DNA of 64,000 nt from Cyprinodon diabolis (GCA_030533445.1 CM060066.1:35534235-35598234); one strand, 5' to 3'. Positions 46,594 to 59,011 are shown, counted from the stretch's first letter. Numbers and translations: made by a program. The notes: generated by a model not told the origin, from the sequence alone.

Positions 46594-49230
46594 GTCATAG
46601 CCTATATAGTAAATATATATGTGGTAAATATATTTAGGTTCTGATAGAGTTAAATGACTGTGGCACAATACAAGGATGCAGTGTGGCATGCCAGTATGTA
46701 TCTTTGTTTATTTGGTTACTTTTTGGTTTTGCTGTGAAAACTGAATTACACCTTGAAAGAAAAAAAAGACGCATTAAAATGCAAAAACTCTGTGTTTCTA
46801 GCTCGGCAAACATTTGCTCTCATTAGATGGAGTTTCAGCACCACCAAAACAGATTAGACAAAGCATCACGGGCTTTGTTTCTACACATTATTAAACTTTT
46901 AAGCTACAGAAAAACAGAATTGTAGGGAAAAAAGGGAGGGGGGTAAGTGAGAATAATTATTCATCCCTAGCACTCACATGTTCACATACCCACAGTTTTA
47001 TTGCAGAGTCCTTCATTCAAGTTTCTGAATATTACCATAAGGTTCTGCTTAGTTTTCTGCCTGCCGACAGCTTCACCTGTTTATCGTTGTGGCTGATTTA
47101 TTAAGACTTTCCCTAAAGTTGGAATAAGAGTTTGTTTTTTCTCAAATTGGGTCTTTAAAGAGGAATGCTCCTCTAACAAGCCATAACAAGCGGATGAATG
47201 GCTGGCTTCTCAAACTTTAAGGGTGTTATGCACCATGTCCAACTTCAAAGCCCGTCTTAACTCCACACTTTAATTGTATCTTCTTCAAGCCTGTCTGCCT
47301 GACCGCCATCTGATTCTGCTGACAACTGCACTTCTCTTTCTTCTCTGCGCTCATCCCTCTATCTCCCCATTCCTGCCTCTCTGTCTTTTTCCATCTGTAA
47401 GAGCAGATAGACCCCTCCCCATCCTCCTTCCTCACAGTTCCTACAGCTTCTCCAAACTCTCTCTTGCTACAAGTGTCAGCTCTAAATTACTTTTTTTTCT
47501 AGGAGTGTGTTGACGACTACAAGAAGAATGGTGCTGTTTTCCAATCTTTTCCTCCCTCTCTTCCTCTTTACTTGTTTATATCTCTCCTTTTTTGCCATTT
47601 CTCTGAGAGCCTACAAACAGACATTCACGCTTTCCTCCATATGGGCTTTAATTTGCCATTGTCCCCCAAGATATTCCTCGCTCAGGCTTGAGATAAAGGG
47701 ATAATCACTTCAAAGGGATGCTGGGGGGGGACTGCCCCCTCCCTCACAGCTGAAAGGAGAAGTGGACAATACGCTAATTGAGAGGGGGAACTGATCACAG
47801 GGTCTGTTCAAAGAGACGCATGGCCACGCCCCCTCTTCCCCACCGACGCACTTAATTTTATTAGTGTTTATGGTGATGCTTCAGCCAAAATTATCACTCC
47901 AACCCTCAGCCAGCCTTTGAACATCCACATTTTGGGCGATTTGCAATTATCCACCCTTTCCACTGTTTTTTTTTTTATGTTGTTGTTTTTTTGTTTGTTG
48001 TTTTTTCAGTGCTATTTTAGTGTAAGAACTGGGATTTTTGTGAAGAGCAAAGACTGATTAAAAACCCTTAAAAAAAAACAAGCTGTATGGGATTTATTGT
48101 CCATGATGTGGGAACACAGGCTGTGGGCTGTGATGTGATGCAAATCCAAGGTTCTTGTGAAAAAGTGAAAAAACATGACACGGGCCTTATGTTTGACTGA
48201 TGCAACTAATGAGGCACCATCAAAGACTGCCACAATCTCAGCGACAATGCTAAAAGGTAACAGAGAAAGAAACAAAAAGGCAAAGGAAGGCAATTTTTTT
48301 TATATAACAGATCATTCCTTCCATTTCACTGCCATCATTTAACTCCTGTGTCTATTTCTGTGCATCCTGGTGACACCTCTGCTGACAGAAGTGAAATGAA
48401 CACTTTCCCTGGCCATGTACGGCAGGCTCTAATTAAAGATGAGTTCCATTTCCAATCTGCAGTGGCCCGTACCAGATGCCTTTAATTTCTCCCCATCCAC
48501 AAGCTCTCAATTAGCCTTGAGGTCACCCTGCTTTATTGGGAGGGGGGGCTTTATAGCCCATCAGTGACAGCACTCTTGTTCCTGTATTGTGCTTTTAGTG
48601 CATTTGGATCTCCCCATTGAGTTGGTTAGGGCCCCAACAAAGGGGTCAGGGTGAGGTCAACTTCAGAAGGGGTGTCTTTGTGGATACTTTACAGCACCCT
48701 CACTCTTTTGATCCTGCTAAACACAAGAGCACACTCTCTAGGGTCAACAGGTGTGGTCTGTGGAGTTTAGCACCTCACTACGATTTGGATAAGAGGACTT
48801 AAAAAGCATCCTGGACACCGGTTCACAAGAACATTTATAAAATTAATTATTTTCCCATGTTGATATTGTACATCTAACTATTTAAGTATATTTCACTAAG
48901 ATTTTGTAGACAAAAGCAATATAATGTAGTGCTTACTATTAAAGAAGTTTAATTTTATTAAGGTGTCTATGATAAAGAGGGGTTGAACACAAATTTGTGC
49001 AACACTGTAAGGAAAATGTTTAAAACCCTTTCATTCTTCCTTTCATTTTAGAACCACTTATCTTTTCCGCATAAAATCCCAATAAAAAAAACATAGACTT
49101 TAATGATTTTAAATTGACTAAATTTGAAAAGGTTTACAATGTAAATGCTATAGTAAGCCTGTGTATTTTTTGGAGCACATTGGGTTATAGAAAACTTTTT
49201 TTAACAAGAATGAAATCCTGAACTTTATGT
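46172..49230. other. Non-coding DNA; (AT)n at 46,552-46,590, possible conserved element near 48.4-48.6 kb
   Basis: 48,410-48,600 has conserved-element texture (CTAATTAAAGATGAGTTCC, CTCAATTAGCC). The rest shows no supported gene. The ORFs at 47,226-47,704 on both strands lie in pyrimidine-rich DNA. Confidence 0.4.
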
Positions 49231-49238
49231 TTCATTAA

Positions 49239-49873
49239 AGGGGTCATAGAATGATTATTTGGTGCTGGTCCTTAAGATCTCTGAGTTGGATGTGTAACAT
49301 TGGTTGGGCTGAAAATGGAATATTTGCTGTTCTATGAGCCCTAATGCAGGCCTGGTTAAAAGCCCTAGAATGAAATGACAGGTTTTCTTGCTTTTATGGT
49401 ATGCTCATGAAATTTAGAATAGCTGTGTGCTGATTGGTTGGTTTACAACGAGCGAAGCTGCTTAGCAAATACGCATCATAGTATCCTCCTTTTCCCGGAC
49501 ATGTCCTACTTTTCATACCTAAAGAAATGTCCATGGGGAATTTCAAAATCGTCCGGGATTTTGGTTGACTACAGTACACCCCACCCCAACCCAAAAGAAA
49601 GTTTCACAAGCAAGCTCCTCCCCACACCTCTCTTGTTGTCAGAAACAAATAAGGCAACATTGACAACATAAGGTAAATCCAAAGGAAGCCCCGAATTGAC
49701 ATCAATTCAGGGCTTCCTTGGGATTCATCCATTTTATGCTGGAAATTTAAACTTGTGAGATTTGCAGAGAAAGGAGGTGTCGATGGGGTTTGAACTATAT
49801 GTCCATTTCCCCCATTGAACTATTGTTATTCATCTATGACAATGTAAATTTGGTTTTGCATTCTACGACCCCT
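49239..49873. mobile_element. Kolobok-type MITE, copy A (635 bp)
   Basis: Inverted ends AGGGGTCATAGAATG and CATTCTACGACCCCT are flanked by TTAA on both sides (49,235-49,238 and 49,874-49,877). Copy B at 61,363-62,269 has the same ends, the same TTAA flanks and many matching internal blocks (TTTGGTGCTGGTCCTTAAG, AGAGAAAGGAGGTGTCGAT). TTAA duplication fits Kolobok or piggyBac; copy B's THAP finger favours Kolobok. An internal hairpin (GGAAGCCCCGAATTGA, 49,685-49,720) is also present. Confidence 0.75.
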
Positions 49874-49879
49874 TTAAAA

Positions 49880-50569
49880 TGTAACTGAGGAAATGTTTGA
49901 GCCATTCTATAAAAGGATTAAACTGTCTCTAGATTTCTTTTGACTTTGGTGTGCACAGCCTAATTTTATTTAAGTAACGATATCATCTATACCACTTTTA
50001 GAATATTCTTCTTTTAAGATTGCCATGCACTTGAATTATAACTTTTTATGAGTCATGTGTATATTAATTCTCTTTTCATAATTTTTTAAAAAGAAATTGA
50101 CATGCTGATAGTATAGTGCAGAAATATTTCTGAAATACAAGCTTAAATGGTACTGCCAACATCACTTACAAACACGGTTTGTATGCTCTGTGTACAGCAG
50201 TACATACATTCAGTACTAAAACCCTTGATGCTTTTTGTGTACTTTGATAACTGGGTGGTGTGAATTTGTGCCAGCAGTGGATTTACAGCGTATAAGTAAT
50301 GTTTTTGGAAGACTGTTTTTTTTCATGACATAAAGATAACAAGGGACAAAAAGGAGGATGCTGTACTGTTTGTTGTTACAGTATGCAGTCTTCTTATAAT
50401 GCCTTGCAGTAAAAACTTCAGATAATCAAGGTGTGGTTGGGAGGCTGTCATTGTAATCAACCATGCTGCACAAAGAAAACAAGAAAGACCGGCTGCATGT
50501 ATTGCTTTGTGAAAGCTAGATGTTGTTAAAGAAAATTATCTAATTAACTACTTTATTTCACAAACACTG
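49880..50569. other. Non-coding DNA, nothing recognised
   Basis: AT-rich unique sequence. Confidence 0.5.
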
Positions 50570-50700
50570 TGATGGACTGGCGACCTGTCCAGGGTGTACC
50601 CCGCCTCTTGCCCATTGACTGCTGGAGATAGGCACCAGCACCCCTCGCGACCCCACTCGGGACAAGCGTGTAAGAACATGGATGGATGGGTGGATGGATT
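50570..50700 (+). repeat. Short 3'-end fragment of the ATGG-tailed LINE
   Basis: Matches the second half of the copy at 11,398-11,720: GATGGACTGGCGACCTGTCC, GATAGGCACCAGCACCCC-type block, CGACCCCACTCGGGACAAGC, then ATGGATGGATGGGTGGATGG. The 5' truncation is more severe than in the other copy. Confidence 0.6.
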
Positions 50701-53595
50701 TCACAAACAACTATAGAAATAAAGCTGATAGCTAGCATTAGTAAACAGCGCTATGGACTTTTGAAATGAATTAAAAACATAGAGTAAGAGGCTTTCAAGT
50801 TGTGTTAGAGTTGTAAAGGGTTCAACCTGTAATGCTTCTACAAGTGTTTAACTGTGCTGACACAATGGCTGTGTTTGCACATTTAAAATGTGAGTCTAAA
50901 CATGAAGCAAAAAAGTGAATTTTGTGGATCAAACAATTAAATGTGTTTTAGACTTAGTCTTTCAGAGCATCTACCAGCATTTTTCTTTCCATGTTCAGCA
51001 CATCTTCATCAATGCTCACAGAGCATCTGCATAGTGGGAGATTAGATAATTTCCTTATTAGTTCATGCGGCTTATTTACTTGACATAAATCTGTAACAGC
51101 ATGGTTTAGCTGGATATCAAATTATATATCGTACAGTAGCAAGGGGTAGAAGAAAGGTGCTTTTCTAAAGGCAGCGTATCTATGCCTGTAAGCATCTCTC
51201 TTTCTGTAGGTCACGCTGCAAATATAGGTGTAGTCTTTTTTCTTTTTTGAACAGTGTTCTGTCTGGCAATGTGGCAATAAGAATAATTGTCTTGAAGCCC
51301 AAAAGAACTGAACAGATTGTGCTTTCACAAGTGGAGCACTACGGCTATCACCATAGCGTTCTGCTTGATGTATGGATATAAATAGCTTTATTATAATTCC
51401 TGCAGAAAATATTACAGATTATATGGACACTGCAATGTAAGTAGAACAGGAAAGGAGAAACGGGAAAAAGTAGATGTAGGCTAGTCAATTTTGGCCATCG
51501 TTCCTGGTTATGGTTTTGGGTAGGAGAGAGTGAAGTAGAAATTTTACAAAAAAAGCAAGTTGGGTTTAATTGTGGGTTAGTTGTAGCCATTTTGTTACAC
51601 GTTATTAGAAACGGGATGATAAGCGTGTTTCATAAAATAGAGGCAAAGATTTTTGGATCCACCATTGAATTCCGTGTGATGGCATGCAATGAATTTAATG
51701 AAACAATGAAATGCTATATAAACAAATACTGCATCAAACAATTCATCACAGGGTTGTGCAGAACTGAGAGTAGTATACGGTTTGGTTCAGCAGAAATACA
51801 CACAGTTACACTGCAAATTAAGATAAATAGACAGATTTACAGACAGACAGACAGACAGATAGATAATAAATAACTAGATTGGAGAGATTTTATATAAGAT
51901 AGAACATTTTCACCTAACTTTGAATTAACATTAGTTTCTACATTATGTTTTTTTCTGCTTTCTTAATAACTCAGCATGAATTAATCAGCATTTAGTGACC
52001 TCATAGAAGTTGGATTTCATTAACTGTCCTGTCCTTTACCATCATGAGAGTTTTGAGAATTTGAATCCACAGACTTATATAATTATATCCTCCTTTTAAG
52101 TTGATTTTCAACATCAAAGGGACAATATAGCCTTTGAAGTACCATGGGATTGGATCACTGTCTAACCCACTCTTTAAGATTCTGTCACAATGACATTAGG
52201 GAAGTCATGTGAATTAAAAGACTAGAGAACGGCTCTTTGCCTTTGCTCTGTGTCCAATTTCAATCAAAATGTCATGCTGTGCCATTTTTCCCTGAATGTG
52301 GAACTTGCAAGAGCATTCCGCTCACATCTTTATGGCTAAAATCCTGTGACTAATATGTAAATTATTTGACAGTTACACTCCACAGGATTATCCAATCAGG
52401 CCCATAAGTTAAAAAAATAAGCTTCTAATTCATTGTGTACACCAGTGCCAAGGTCGAAGGCCACATGAAGTCCCTAACTAGAAATCACATCAACCAATAT
52501 CTGATTTGTATGGTGTAAATGTTTATTATTTACAGTACTCTGCCATTAGAGAAATTTTGAGAGTAAAAGCACCTGTTGTGGCATGCTTTTGTTAATGCTG
52601 AGAGTGAAAGGAAAGCATATCAATATAGAATATAAAAACTGGACTTTTTGTTTGTTTGTTTGTTTTCTTATATTGTGATAAAAGACATAATAAAAGACAA
52701 CCATGAAAAAAAATAGGGAATATTTCCTTGTTAAAATTTCAAGTCCAAAGTCAATTTGAAATGACTACAAAAGTGGAACTCTGGAAAAAGTCATTGTATG
52801 AACTTCAATTATCAACAGTTCAGATTCGTTGTAGGTTCAGGTAGGTTGTGCAAAAAACGCTTCAATATGGAGACTGCAGTGCAGTTCTGCTTTGGTTGCA
52901 ATGCTGCAACTCAAAAGTTTCCACAGTTTTTCTTATATGAAGAGGATTAGTTGCGAAAAGTGAACTGTAAACCTAATGGACAGCATGGCTAGTCCGACCG
53001 AGTACAGTAAGTTGTTCTCTAAAGGTTTTTGGTCAAACTTCTGCCCTTTGAGGGCCTGATATTTTACAGACCAATGATGACTTAAAAGAGATGATCTATT
53101 CTATTTAATCTCAGTGCCTCTAATGTTAAAAGCTCCCCAAAGAAAATATATTTTTTAGACGGATAAAAGCTGAGCAGCTAAGAATACATTGTTGGCACAA
53201 CCTTTGCTATCAGCACTTAATATATCGACACAAAAAATATTGAAAACAACTATTTTTATGAAAGAAGATGAGAAACAGAGGAGAGTTGTTTGATTGTATT
53301 AATAGAAAGCAGTAGAAGAAACAAGTTCTGCTCATAGAGAAGGTGTCATTGATAAATATATAAATATTACAGCTGCACACTATCATAAGCACATTATTGT
53401 TATGGCATTTCATGTTTTTTTTTTATTTGTAACATGTTTTAGATTTTGCTTTGATCCAGTATATAAATTGAAGAACGCACATGCTGTTTTTATAAGGTGT
53501 CATACATTTTTGTCACTGATATTGATATCATATGCTTAAACATTTAAAAATACATATTTAACTTAAGTTAAATCTCTGCTCTATTTCCTTTTTTT
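50701..53595. other. Non-coding DNA; short ACAG microsatellite near 51,840
   Basis: 52,140-52,460 is more complex, enhancer-like sequence. The rest is AT-rich. ORFs (51,348-51,873; 53,210-53,413) lack domains. Confidence 0.4.
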
Positions 53596-53599
53596 TCTG

Positions 53600-53960
53600 G
53601 ATCCACTGTATATATGTGGACGCACTGTGGTGTCGGATGTAGGAGTTTGCCCTGAAATCGAAGGATTGATGGTTCAAGCCCCGGCTCTGACTTTCAGTGT
53701 CATTGTGTCCTTGGGCAAGACATTTCACCTGCATTGTCTACTGATGGTGGTCAGAGGGCCCGGTGGCGCCAGTGTACGGCAGCCCCCCTTCTGTCAGTGA
53801 GCCCAAGGGCAGCTGTGGCTACAATGTAGTTTGCCACCGTGAGTGTGTGTGTGAATGGGTGAATAACTGAATGTAGTGTAAAGCGCTTTGGTCAAGTTTC
53901 CTGTCTTGGAAAAAAAAGCGCTGTATAAGTACAGGCCATTTACCATTTACGCACTGTATA
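53600..53960 (+). repeat. tRNA-derived SINE with L2-like tail
   Basis: The head has a B box (GGTTCAAGCCCC, near 53,672) and a degenerate A-box region (53,630-53,650). The body contains CATTGTGTCCTTGGGCAAGA and GGTCAGAGGGCCC. The tail TGTAAAGCGCTTTG, then GCGCTGTATAAGTACAGGCC, ends in CCATTTACCATTTAC. A tail resembling an L2 3' end is how such SINEs borrow LINE machinery. Two related copies lie on the - strand at 5.1 and 12.7 kb. Confidence 0.75.
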
Positions 53961-54945
53961 TACCCCGTGCACCTTTTCTCTCTTTGGCACCTTCTTTTGA
54001 CTATTGAGCCAATATGAAAAGTGAATTTCTCCACTGTGCGATCATTAAAGTCTATCCTATCTAATCTTAACACAATTTTTACTGTTTCTCTTAACAGCAC
54101 ATAAGTCTCTAAAGTAAATGCACATGCATATTGAAATAAATAACACCAATTCTAGGGTTAAAGTGTTAAAAACCAGGCAATGTTTTAAAGCATCCACTGT
54201 GTCAGCTGGAGCTCTGTACTCCTCCATTTCATCTGTGGATGTTTTAACTGCTGAGTTGCACTGTCAGCTCAGCTAGTGGCTCTACATACAAAGTTGTGTC
54301 CAAAACTTGTGATCTGATAAAAGCTGACGTTCTTCATCTAACCCTGCATCTTCTCTCTCAAATAGGGACTGAAGTATATCTACAGAAACATCTGATTCTT
54401 CCCTGTCATCTGTTTTGTCAACCATTGTAGGAGGAGTCAGCTTACGTGCCAGGTTTTACCTTTCACATTTTGAAAGGATATAACATAATTGCAAAATAAT
54501 CTGAAAGTATTGTTGTTGTTTTTTCAGATTTTAACCATATATCTCACAACTGTTGTTTTTATGGATTAATATTTATTTCTAAAAAAAAAAAAACGTATCA
54601 ATATTATCCTACATACATATATATGAATTTATAAGGAGAAACCGATGTCACAAAGATTTAAAATCCCATTTACCGTAATAAATTATTTAACTCCCTTCTG
54701 TTAAGCATCACCATGTGTGATTTGCAAAAGTACCATGTGTCACCTCTACATTAAAAAGGCTACTTTGTGCCCTCTAATGGTTCTTCAGCCTTATGTACCT
54801 ATTTATTTTGCTTTTAAACTGGGCTGGGTTTGGTAAACTCATTGTAAAATGTGTTTAAACACAGTTAATCATTTTTTTTTTGAGAAATCTACAATTGTTA
54901 AGTAGAAAAATTTTTTTTTAAGGGATATTAGACATTAACTCACTA
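53961..54945. other. Non-coding DNA, nothing recognised
   Basis: AT-rich unique sequence with several homopolymer runs. Confidence 0.5.
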
Positions 54946-54947
54946 TA

Positions 54948-55200
54948 TGTCGAAGAAGCATAACATTATGAACACCTACCAAATAGTATGTTGATATCCC
55001 TTTTTCTGCCAAAGCATCCATGAGCCACTGAGGGTTAGAATATACTGTTTGTGTGTCTACCACTAAAATGTTGGCAACAGATGCTAGTGAAGATTCTCAG
55101 TCATCCAAGTCATAGTTATTCCAAAAAAGTTTTAAAAAAATCCACTGGACTTTGTTTTCCAAGTCTGAAGACTTTTCGCTTCCCATCCATATTTACACTT
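54948..55200. repeat. Two unclassified dispersed-repeat fragments
   Basis: 54,955-55,060 contains CATAACATTATGAACACC and CCCTTTTTCTGCCAAAGCAT. 55,090-55,190 contains GAAGATTCTCAGTCATCCAA and GTCTGAAGACTTTTCGCTTC. Both resemble repeats I have seen widely in fish genomes, but I cannot name the families or set boundaries. Confidence 0.4.
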
Positions 55201-55629
55201 TGACCTGTCTGTCTGCCTCTATTTAGCTTTAAGCAGGATGGCTTTCATATTCAGAGATGGAATATGGGGATTTAATTTGTTAAATCATAAATGTTAAAAT
55301 TAGATGATCACAAAGGTCCCGCAAAGGTGGCTGTACTCCTGTCACTTTAGAAGGTCACAGTCAACCACAACACTGCTTTTGTTTTCTTTGTATCCCTGTT
55401 GAAACTTTGTGTTGTAACAGAGGGACAGTTTAGGATAAAAGTTCTGATGCAGTGGATCACTTAATTCTGACGCTCCAAAGCCTCAGGGAGTTGGCTGAAG
55501 ATTGCTTTCTTTGATAAGGTCCTGACAGACTACTTTAGTCCTTCCTTCTGTACATTTTCAAAAAAATATATCATACACGTGTAACTTAAAATTTTAGGAT
55601 AGCTTTTTTTTTATGGAAAACGGTTTATA
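55200..55629. other. Non-coding DNA upstream of axin2
   Basis: Contains one TCF/LEF-type core, CTTTGAT at 55,509-55,515; nothing else recognised. Confidence 0.4.
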
Positions 55630-56340
55630 ATCTTGTGTTTTGTGCTATTATTTCGCCACCCGGCGGTTAATCCGTGTTTTATTTCGCTTATAAACGAGAA
55701 GTCGGGGATGTTGCGCTTTTTTATGTCTCTTCCGGGACCAGGCCAGCGGTTCTTCGCTTTGAAGTCCGCACTTAAACCTTTAGCCCAGTTGGTGTAGAAA
55801 CAGCCGCGAGGATTTCAACCGCCTGCCATGACTTCTTGAAACACCTACCTGTGGAGACAAAGAGACGATTAGGTTAAATAAAATAAAAAAAGAAGTTTTA
55901 TTTTATTTGCGGCTGAATTAAACTTCTCCAATAGGATAGGACAGGGACCGAAGCCAATGCTGCTTGTTTAGGACCATACTTTAACGTTTTCTAATCAGAG
56001 CGGCAACATGGATGGTGAGTTGTATATGGAAGCTGTTCCACAGGCCCCCTCTCTCGGCCGCTTTGATGTGCTGCTGCTCAGCTTTGAAGTTGAGAAATGC
56101 GGGCTGTGTTTCTTGTTTGTGGGCGAGAAATACGGTGTGATAGATAAGAAGCTTATGTGTGTGTGTTGGGGGGAGAGAGGGAGCTCATGAATGCATGAAT
56201 GTGTAGCCAAGATAAAAAAAAAAAGAGAATATTTGTCGGGTGGTGCTTCTTCTTTTGGTTGGATTAAAAGAGAAGAAAAAAAAGGAAACGTGTGACCCCC
56301 CCCCCCCTCTTCTCCACCCTCTTTCAGATTTTTAACACCC
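55630..56340 (+). promoter_or_regulatory. axin2: axin2 distal promoter region with candidate first exon
   Basis: CpG density rises sharply here relative to the rest of the window, as at vertebrate promoters. A TCF/LEF core (CTTTGAT) lies at 56,061-56,067. A donor-like GTGAGT follows AACATGGATG near 56,015, which could end a distal, largely untranslated first exon. Mammalian AXIN2 is known to use alternative non-coding first exons and to be induced directly by Wnt/TCF. Exon boundaries here are inferred and need cDNA. Confidence 0.4.
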
Positions 56341-56487
56341 CCAGCGATCTACATAGGCGGAGAGCCTGCCTACTCTGAGGTCAGTTGTTGAATGGGACAG
56401 GGTGCGTTCAAGTACCAGCGCTTGCTTTACGTGCGTGCGGCGCGGCAGAGCCTTCGTATAAGTCCGCCCGTCACTCTTCACTGGGAC

Positions 56488-56587
56488 TATATAACCACTC
56501 GGAGAGTTTTGGACTGAGTCGAAATGGACTTGGATCTTTACTTTCTTTTGAATTTTTATGGATTTCATTCTGCTCTGCACTGCCATG
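56488..56587 (+). promoter_or_regulatory. axin2: TATA-type core promoter and candidate axin2 first exon
   Basis: TATATAA (56,488-56,494) lies about 30 bp upstream of a plausible start near 56,518. The GC-rich DNA before it (ACGTGCGTGCGGCGCGGCAG) looks like a promoter. A donor GTATGT at 56,588 follows TGCCATG, so the first exon may be about 70 bp (56,518-56,587). It would contain upstream ATGs (near 56,524, 56,558 and 56,585) and join the acceptor at 57,239. The TATA box is visible; the transcript start and exon are inferred. Confidence 0.45.
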
Positions 56588-57208
56588 GTATGTGTTTATA
56601 TATTTTCTTTGTGTGTGTGTGTTATGCTGCTTGTTGAGTTAATTTGCCATCTATTCTCACTTGCTCATATTATGGTGCGTTTCCCCCCCATTTACCTCCG
56701 CTTCTAACAGATCACCGTAGTATTTGATCGTTTAGACGCGTTTCCGGACTGTAAAAGGGAAAAAGAAACAAATGAATGACTGATAATAATCGCGCATAAA
56801 TCTGTGCTTCCCACCAAGTTAGTCGCGGTGCAGATCAGATCTGTGCGGACAAGGTGCGGGCGCGCTTGTGAGTGTGATCGGGAATTAATTGGAGTTGAAG
56901 CCTGTGACATGGACTCGTTAGGAGAACACGTGTAAATCCACTATAGTATGCGAGTCTATGAAGAGTTAGCGAGATGATTATTCCGGTGAAATGTTTTTAA
57001 TGTGACAGATCAATGCACATAGAGAATGTGGGCTGCAATTGATCTTTCATTTAGGTTATAAATAGATAAATGAAACTAGGGAGAAAAAGATCTTTCATTT
57101 TTCCCTTTTCTCTGTGAACCGTTCAAATTTTCTTTCTTTTTTATTTCTTCTTTTTTTAAAGGGACTGTTTACTTGATGTCTATCTTTTGAAGTTCAGGCA
57201 GGATCTGG

Positions 57209-57215
57209 CTTTGAT
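57209..57215 (-). promoter_or_regulatory. TCF/LEF-type core before the axin2 coding exon
   Basis: CTTTGAT (reverse ATCAAAG) 24 bp upstream of the acceptor at 57,239. Together with cores at 56,061, 58,505, 58,754 and 59,682 it fits the TCF control known for mammalian Axin2. Confidence 0.35.
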
Positions 57216-57238
57216 TAGATCCATACTTTGTGTTTCAG

Positions 57239-57374
57239 AGTGAAGAGGAGCTGAGAAGCTCCCCCGCTGCTTTTAGAGAGTGAGGAGGATTTTTTTTTTT
57301 TTTTTTTTTTTGGGAGGGTGGGGGAGCTGAAGCGGAGGCACCACGGCGGCACTCTCACACAGGCAGCCGGAGCC
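57239..57374 (+). other. axin2: axin2 5' UTR (second exon, untranslated part)
   Basis: A clear acceptor (TTTGTGTTTCAG, ending 57,238) begins the exon that continues into the coding start. It has no upstream ATG. It contains a 22-T run (57,290-57,311) directly followed by a G-rich stretch (GGGAGGGTGGGGGAGC). Such a U-tract followed by G-runs could affect translation of the mRNA. Confidence 0.55.
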
Positions 57375-58207
57375 ATGAGCAGGGCGCTCACGGAGCACAT
57401 CAGCGGCAGCTTCCGAGAAGATGCTCCTCGTCCTCCGGTGCCGGGTGAGGAGGGAGAGGCGTCATGCTACAACCCGAACAGATGCAGCAAAATGAGAGCC
57501 CAGAGCAAAGTTAAAGATCTCCCCGCTGTTGCTGCTCTTGTTGGCTCCACGCCGCGGAGGAACGAGGATGGACTCGGAGAGCCGGAGGGCAGCGCGTCCC
57601 CGGACTCGCCCTTAGTCAGATGGACCAAGTCTCTGCATTTCCTCCTCGGCGACCTGGACGGCGCTCACCTGTTCAGGACCTTCTTGGAGCGGGAGCACTG
57701 CGTCGACACTTTGGACTTCTGGTTCGCCTGCAACGGCTTCAGGCAGATGGACTTAAAGGATACCAAAACGCTGCGAGTTGCCAAAGTTATCTTCAAGCGG
57801 TACATCGAGAACAACAGCGTGGTGGCAAAGCAGCTCAAACCGGCAACCAAGACCTTTATAAGAGATAGTATCAAGAAGCAGCAGATAGACTCGGCCATGT
57901 TCGATCAGGCTCAGACGGAGATCCAGTCCCACATGGAGGAGAACGCGTACCAGATGTTCCTGACCTCTGACATATACCTCGAATACGTGCGCACTGGCTG
58001 CGAGAACGCCGCCTACATGAACCACGGCGCGCTGGGCAGCCTCAAGCTGATGTGTGGATATCTTCCTCCTCTTATGGAGGAAGAGGAGTGGAGTTGCAGT
58101 GACCTGAAGGCAAAGGCATTGGGGTCTGTAGTGGGACTGTCTGCAAAAAACCTGAGGGCTACTGCTACTATCCGGACAGCAGCTGAGGTGCTGGAGAAGA
58201 CCTACAG
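57375..58207 (+). CDS. axin2: Axin2 (conductin), coding exon 1
   Basis: Scaffold of the cytoplasmic beta-catenin destruction complex (with APC, GSK3 and CK1) and a Wnt-induced feedback inhibitor. The start ATG at 57,375 is in good Kozak context (GAGCCATGA), and the protein begins MSRALTEHISGSFRED. Residues 19-26 (RPPVPGEE) are the tankyrase-binding motif; GLGEPEG (67-73) is the second part. The RGS domain spans about 81-205 (FLLGDLDGAHLFRTFLERE, CVDTLDFWFACNGFRQ, YLEYVRTG) and binds APC SAMP repeats. The RTWTK-type linker is RWTKSL. The exon ends in phase 2 (AG|GTAACT) after 277 codons. High similarity to AXIN2 (REDAPRPPVPGEE, RNEDGLGEPEG, NEENAYQMF-type stretch) rather than AXIN1 decides the name. 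An open frame 19 codons upstream lacks an ATG. Confidence 0.97.
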
Positions 58208-58753
58208 GTAACTTTTCATTCCTGCTGACCTTGCAGCCCTGTGATCAGATTCCGAACTGCTTGATGCATTGAATGTTCCATACTTTAATCAGCACCATCA
58301 CAGCCTCATCAAACTGTCTAAATATGAAGCAGTTGTTTCTAGAGATGCTGATACTAATTTTAGGTTTTCTGTAAGGTCTGATTTTTGCACATAATTTTTA
58401 TTCCTGTTATGGCACATTTATTATATAAAAAAATGCCCATTAGATGAGGTAAGTTTCCAAATCTAGTCAGAAGTTAAAACATTATAGAATAACCCTGTTG
58501 TTTTATCAAAGCTAATTTTTCTAACCCTCTTTTGAATCGTATTTAATTTAAAAAAGGTAGTTCAAGGCAGCTATTAGATGGAATCTCTTTAGACCAAAAA
58601 AGATTGGCATCCATCATTTGATATAATTAATAAATACTGTGTACTACTGTTAACTGATCACAGTCAGTCAGAAAATTGGCTGATTCTGATCTCTGGGTAA
58701 TTCGTTGGTGCATTTTTTTTTTAACTTTTGACTGAGGGGAGCTAAAACCACAT

Positions 58754-58762
58754 GATCAAAGG
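58754..58762 (+). promoter_or_regulatory. Perfect TCF/LEF consensus in axin2 intron
   Basis: GATCAAAGG, identical to the optimal TCF site (CCTTTGATC in reverse), 547 bp into the intron. Further cores are ATCAAAG at 58,505-58,511 and 59,682-59,688. Confidence 0.45.
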
Positions 58763-59009
58763 GTCTCAGAGGAACATGGCTGTATATTTGTGCCCTCCTG
58801 CCTTGCAGTTAGTCAAGAGGTTGGAGGGGTGGAGGGGCGGGGATGGGTACAAAACATCAATGCATCTGAGCCTTCCTTTTAAGTAAATGGTGTCTTGCAG
58901 GCAGCCCTCTGCTGGCTTGCTCAAGTTTCCTGTGCTTTGAAACCATTCCTCCGGTTCAGGAATGAACTCAGACACCAAAACCTCATGACTGTTACAGCTA
59001 CATCAAGTA

Positions 59010-59011
<2 letters not shown>

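Noticed and set aside
47488..47560. Exon-like ECVDDYKKNGAVFQ after a TTTTTTTTCTAG acceptor
   Set aside because: The frame runs into a pyrimidine tract and no donor follows; no related peptide nearby.
55840..55880. Splice-like signals on the - strand (CCACAG followed by GTAGGT)
   Set aside because: The ATG frame behind them stops after four codons; more likely chance within the promoter region.
57318..57374. Upstream extension of the axin2 frame by 19 codons
   Set aside because: It would start at GTG. The ATG at 57,375 has good Kozak context and the protein then begins like known Axin2.
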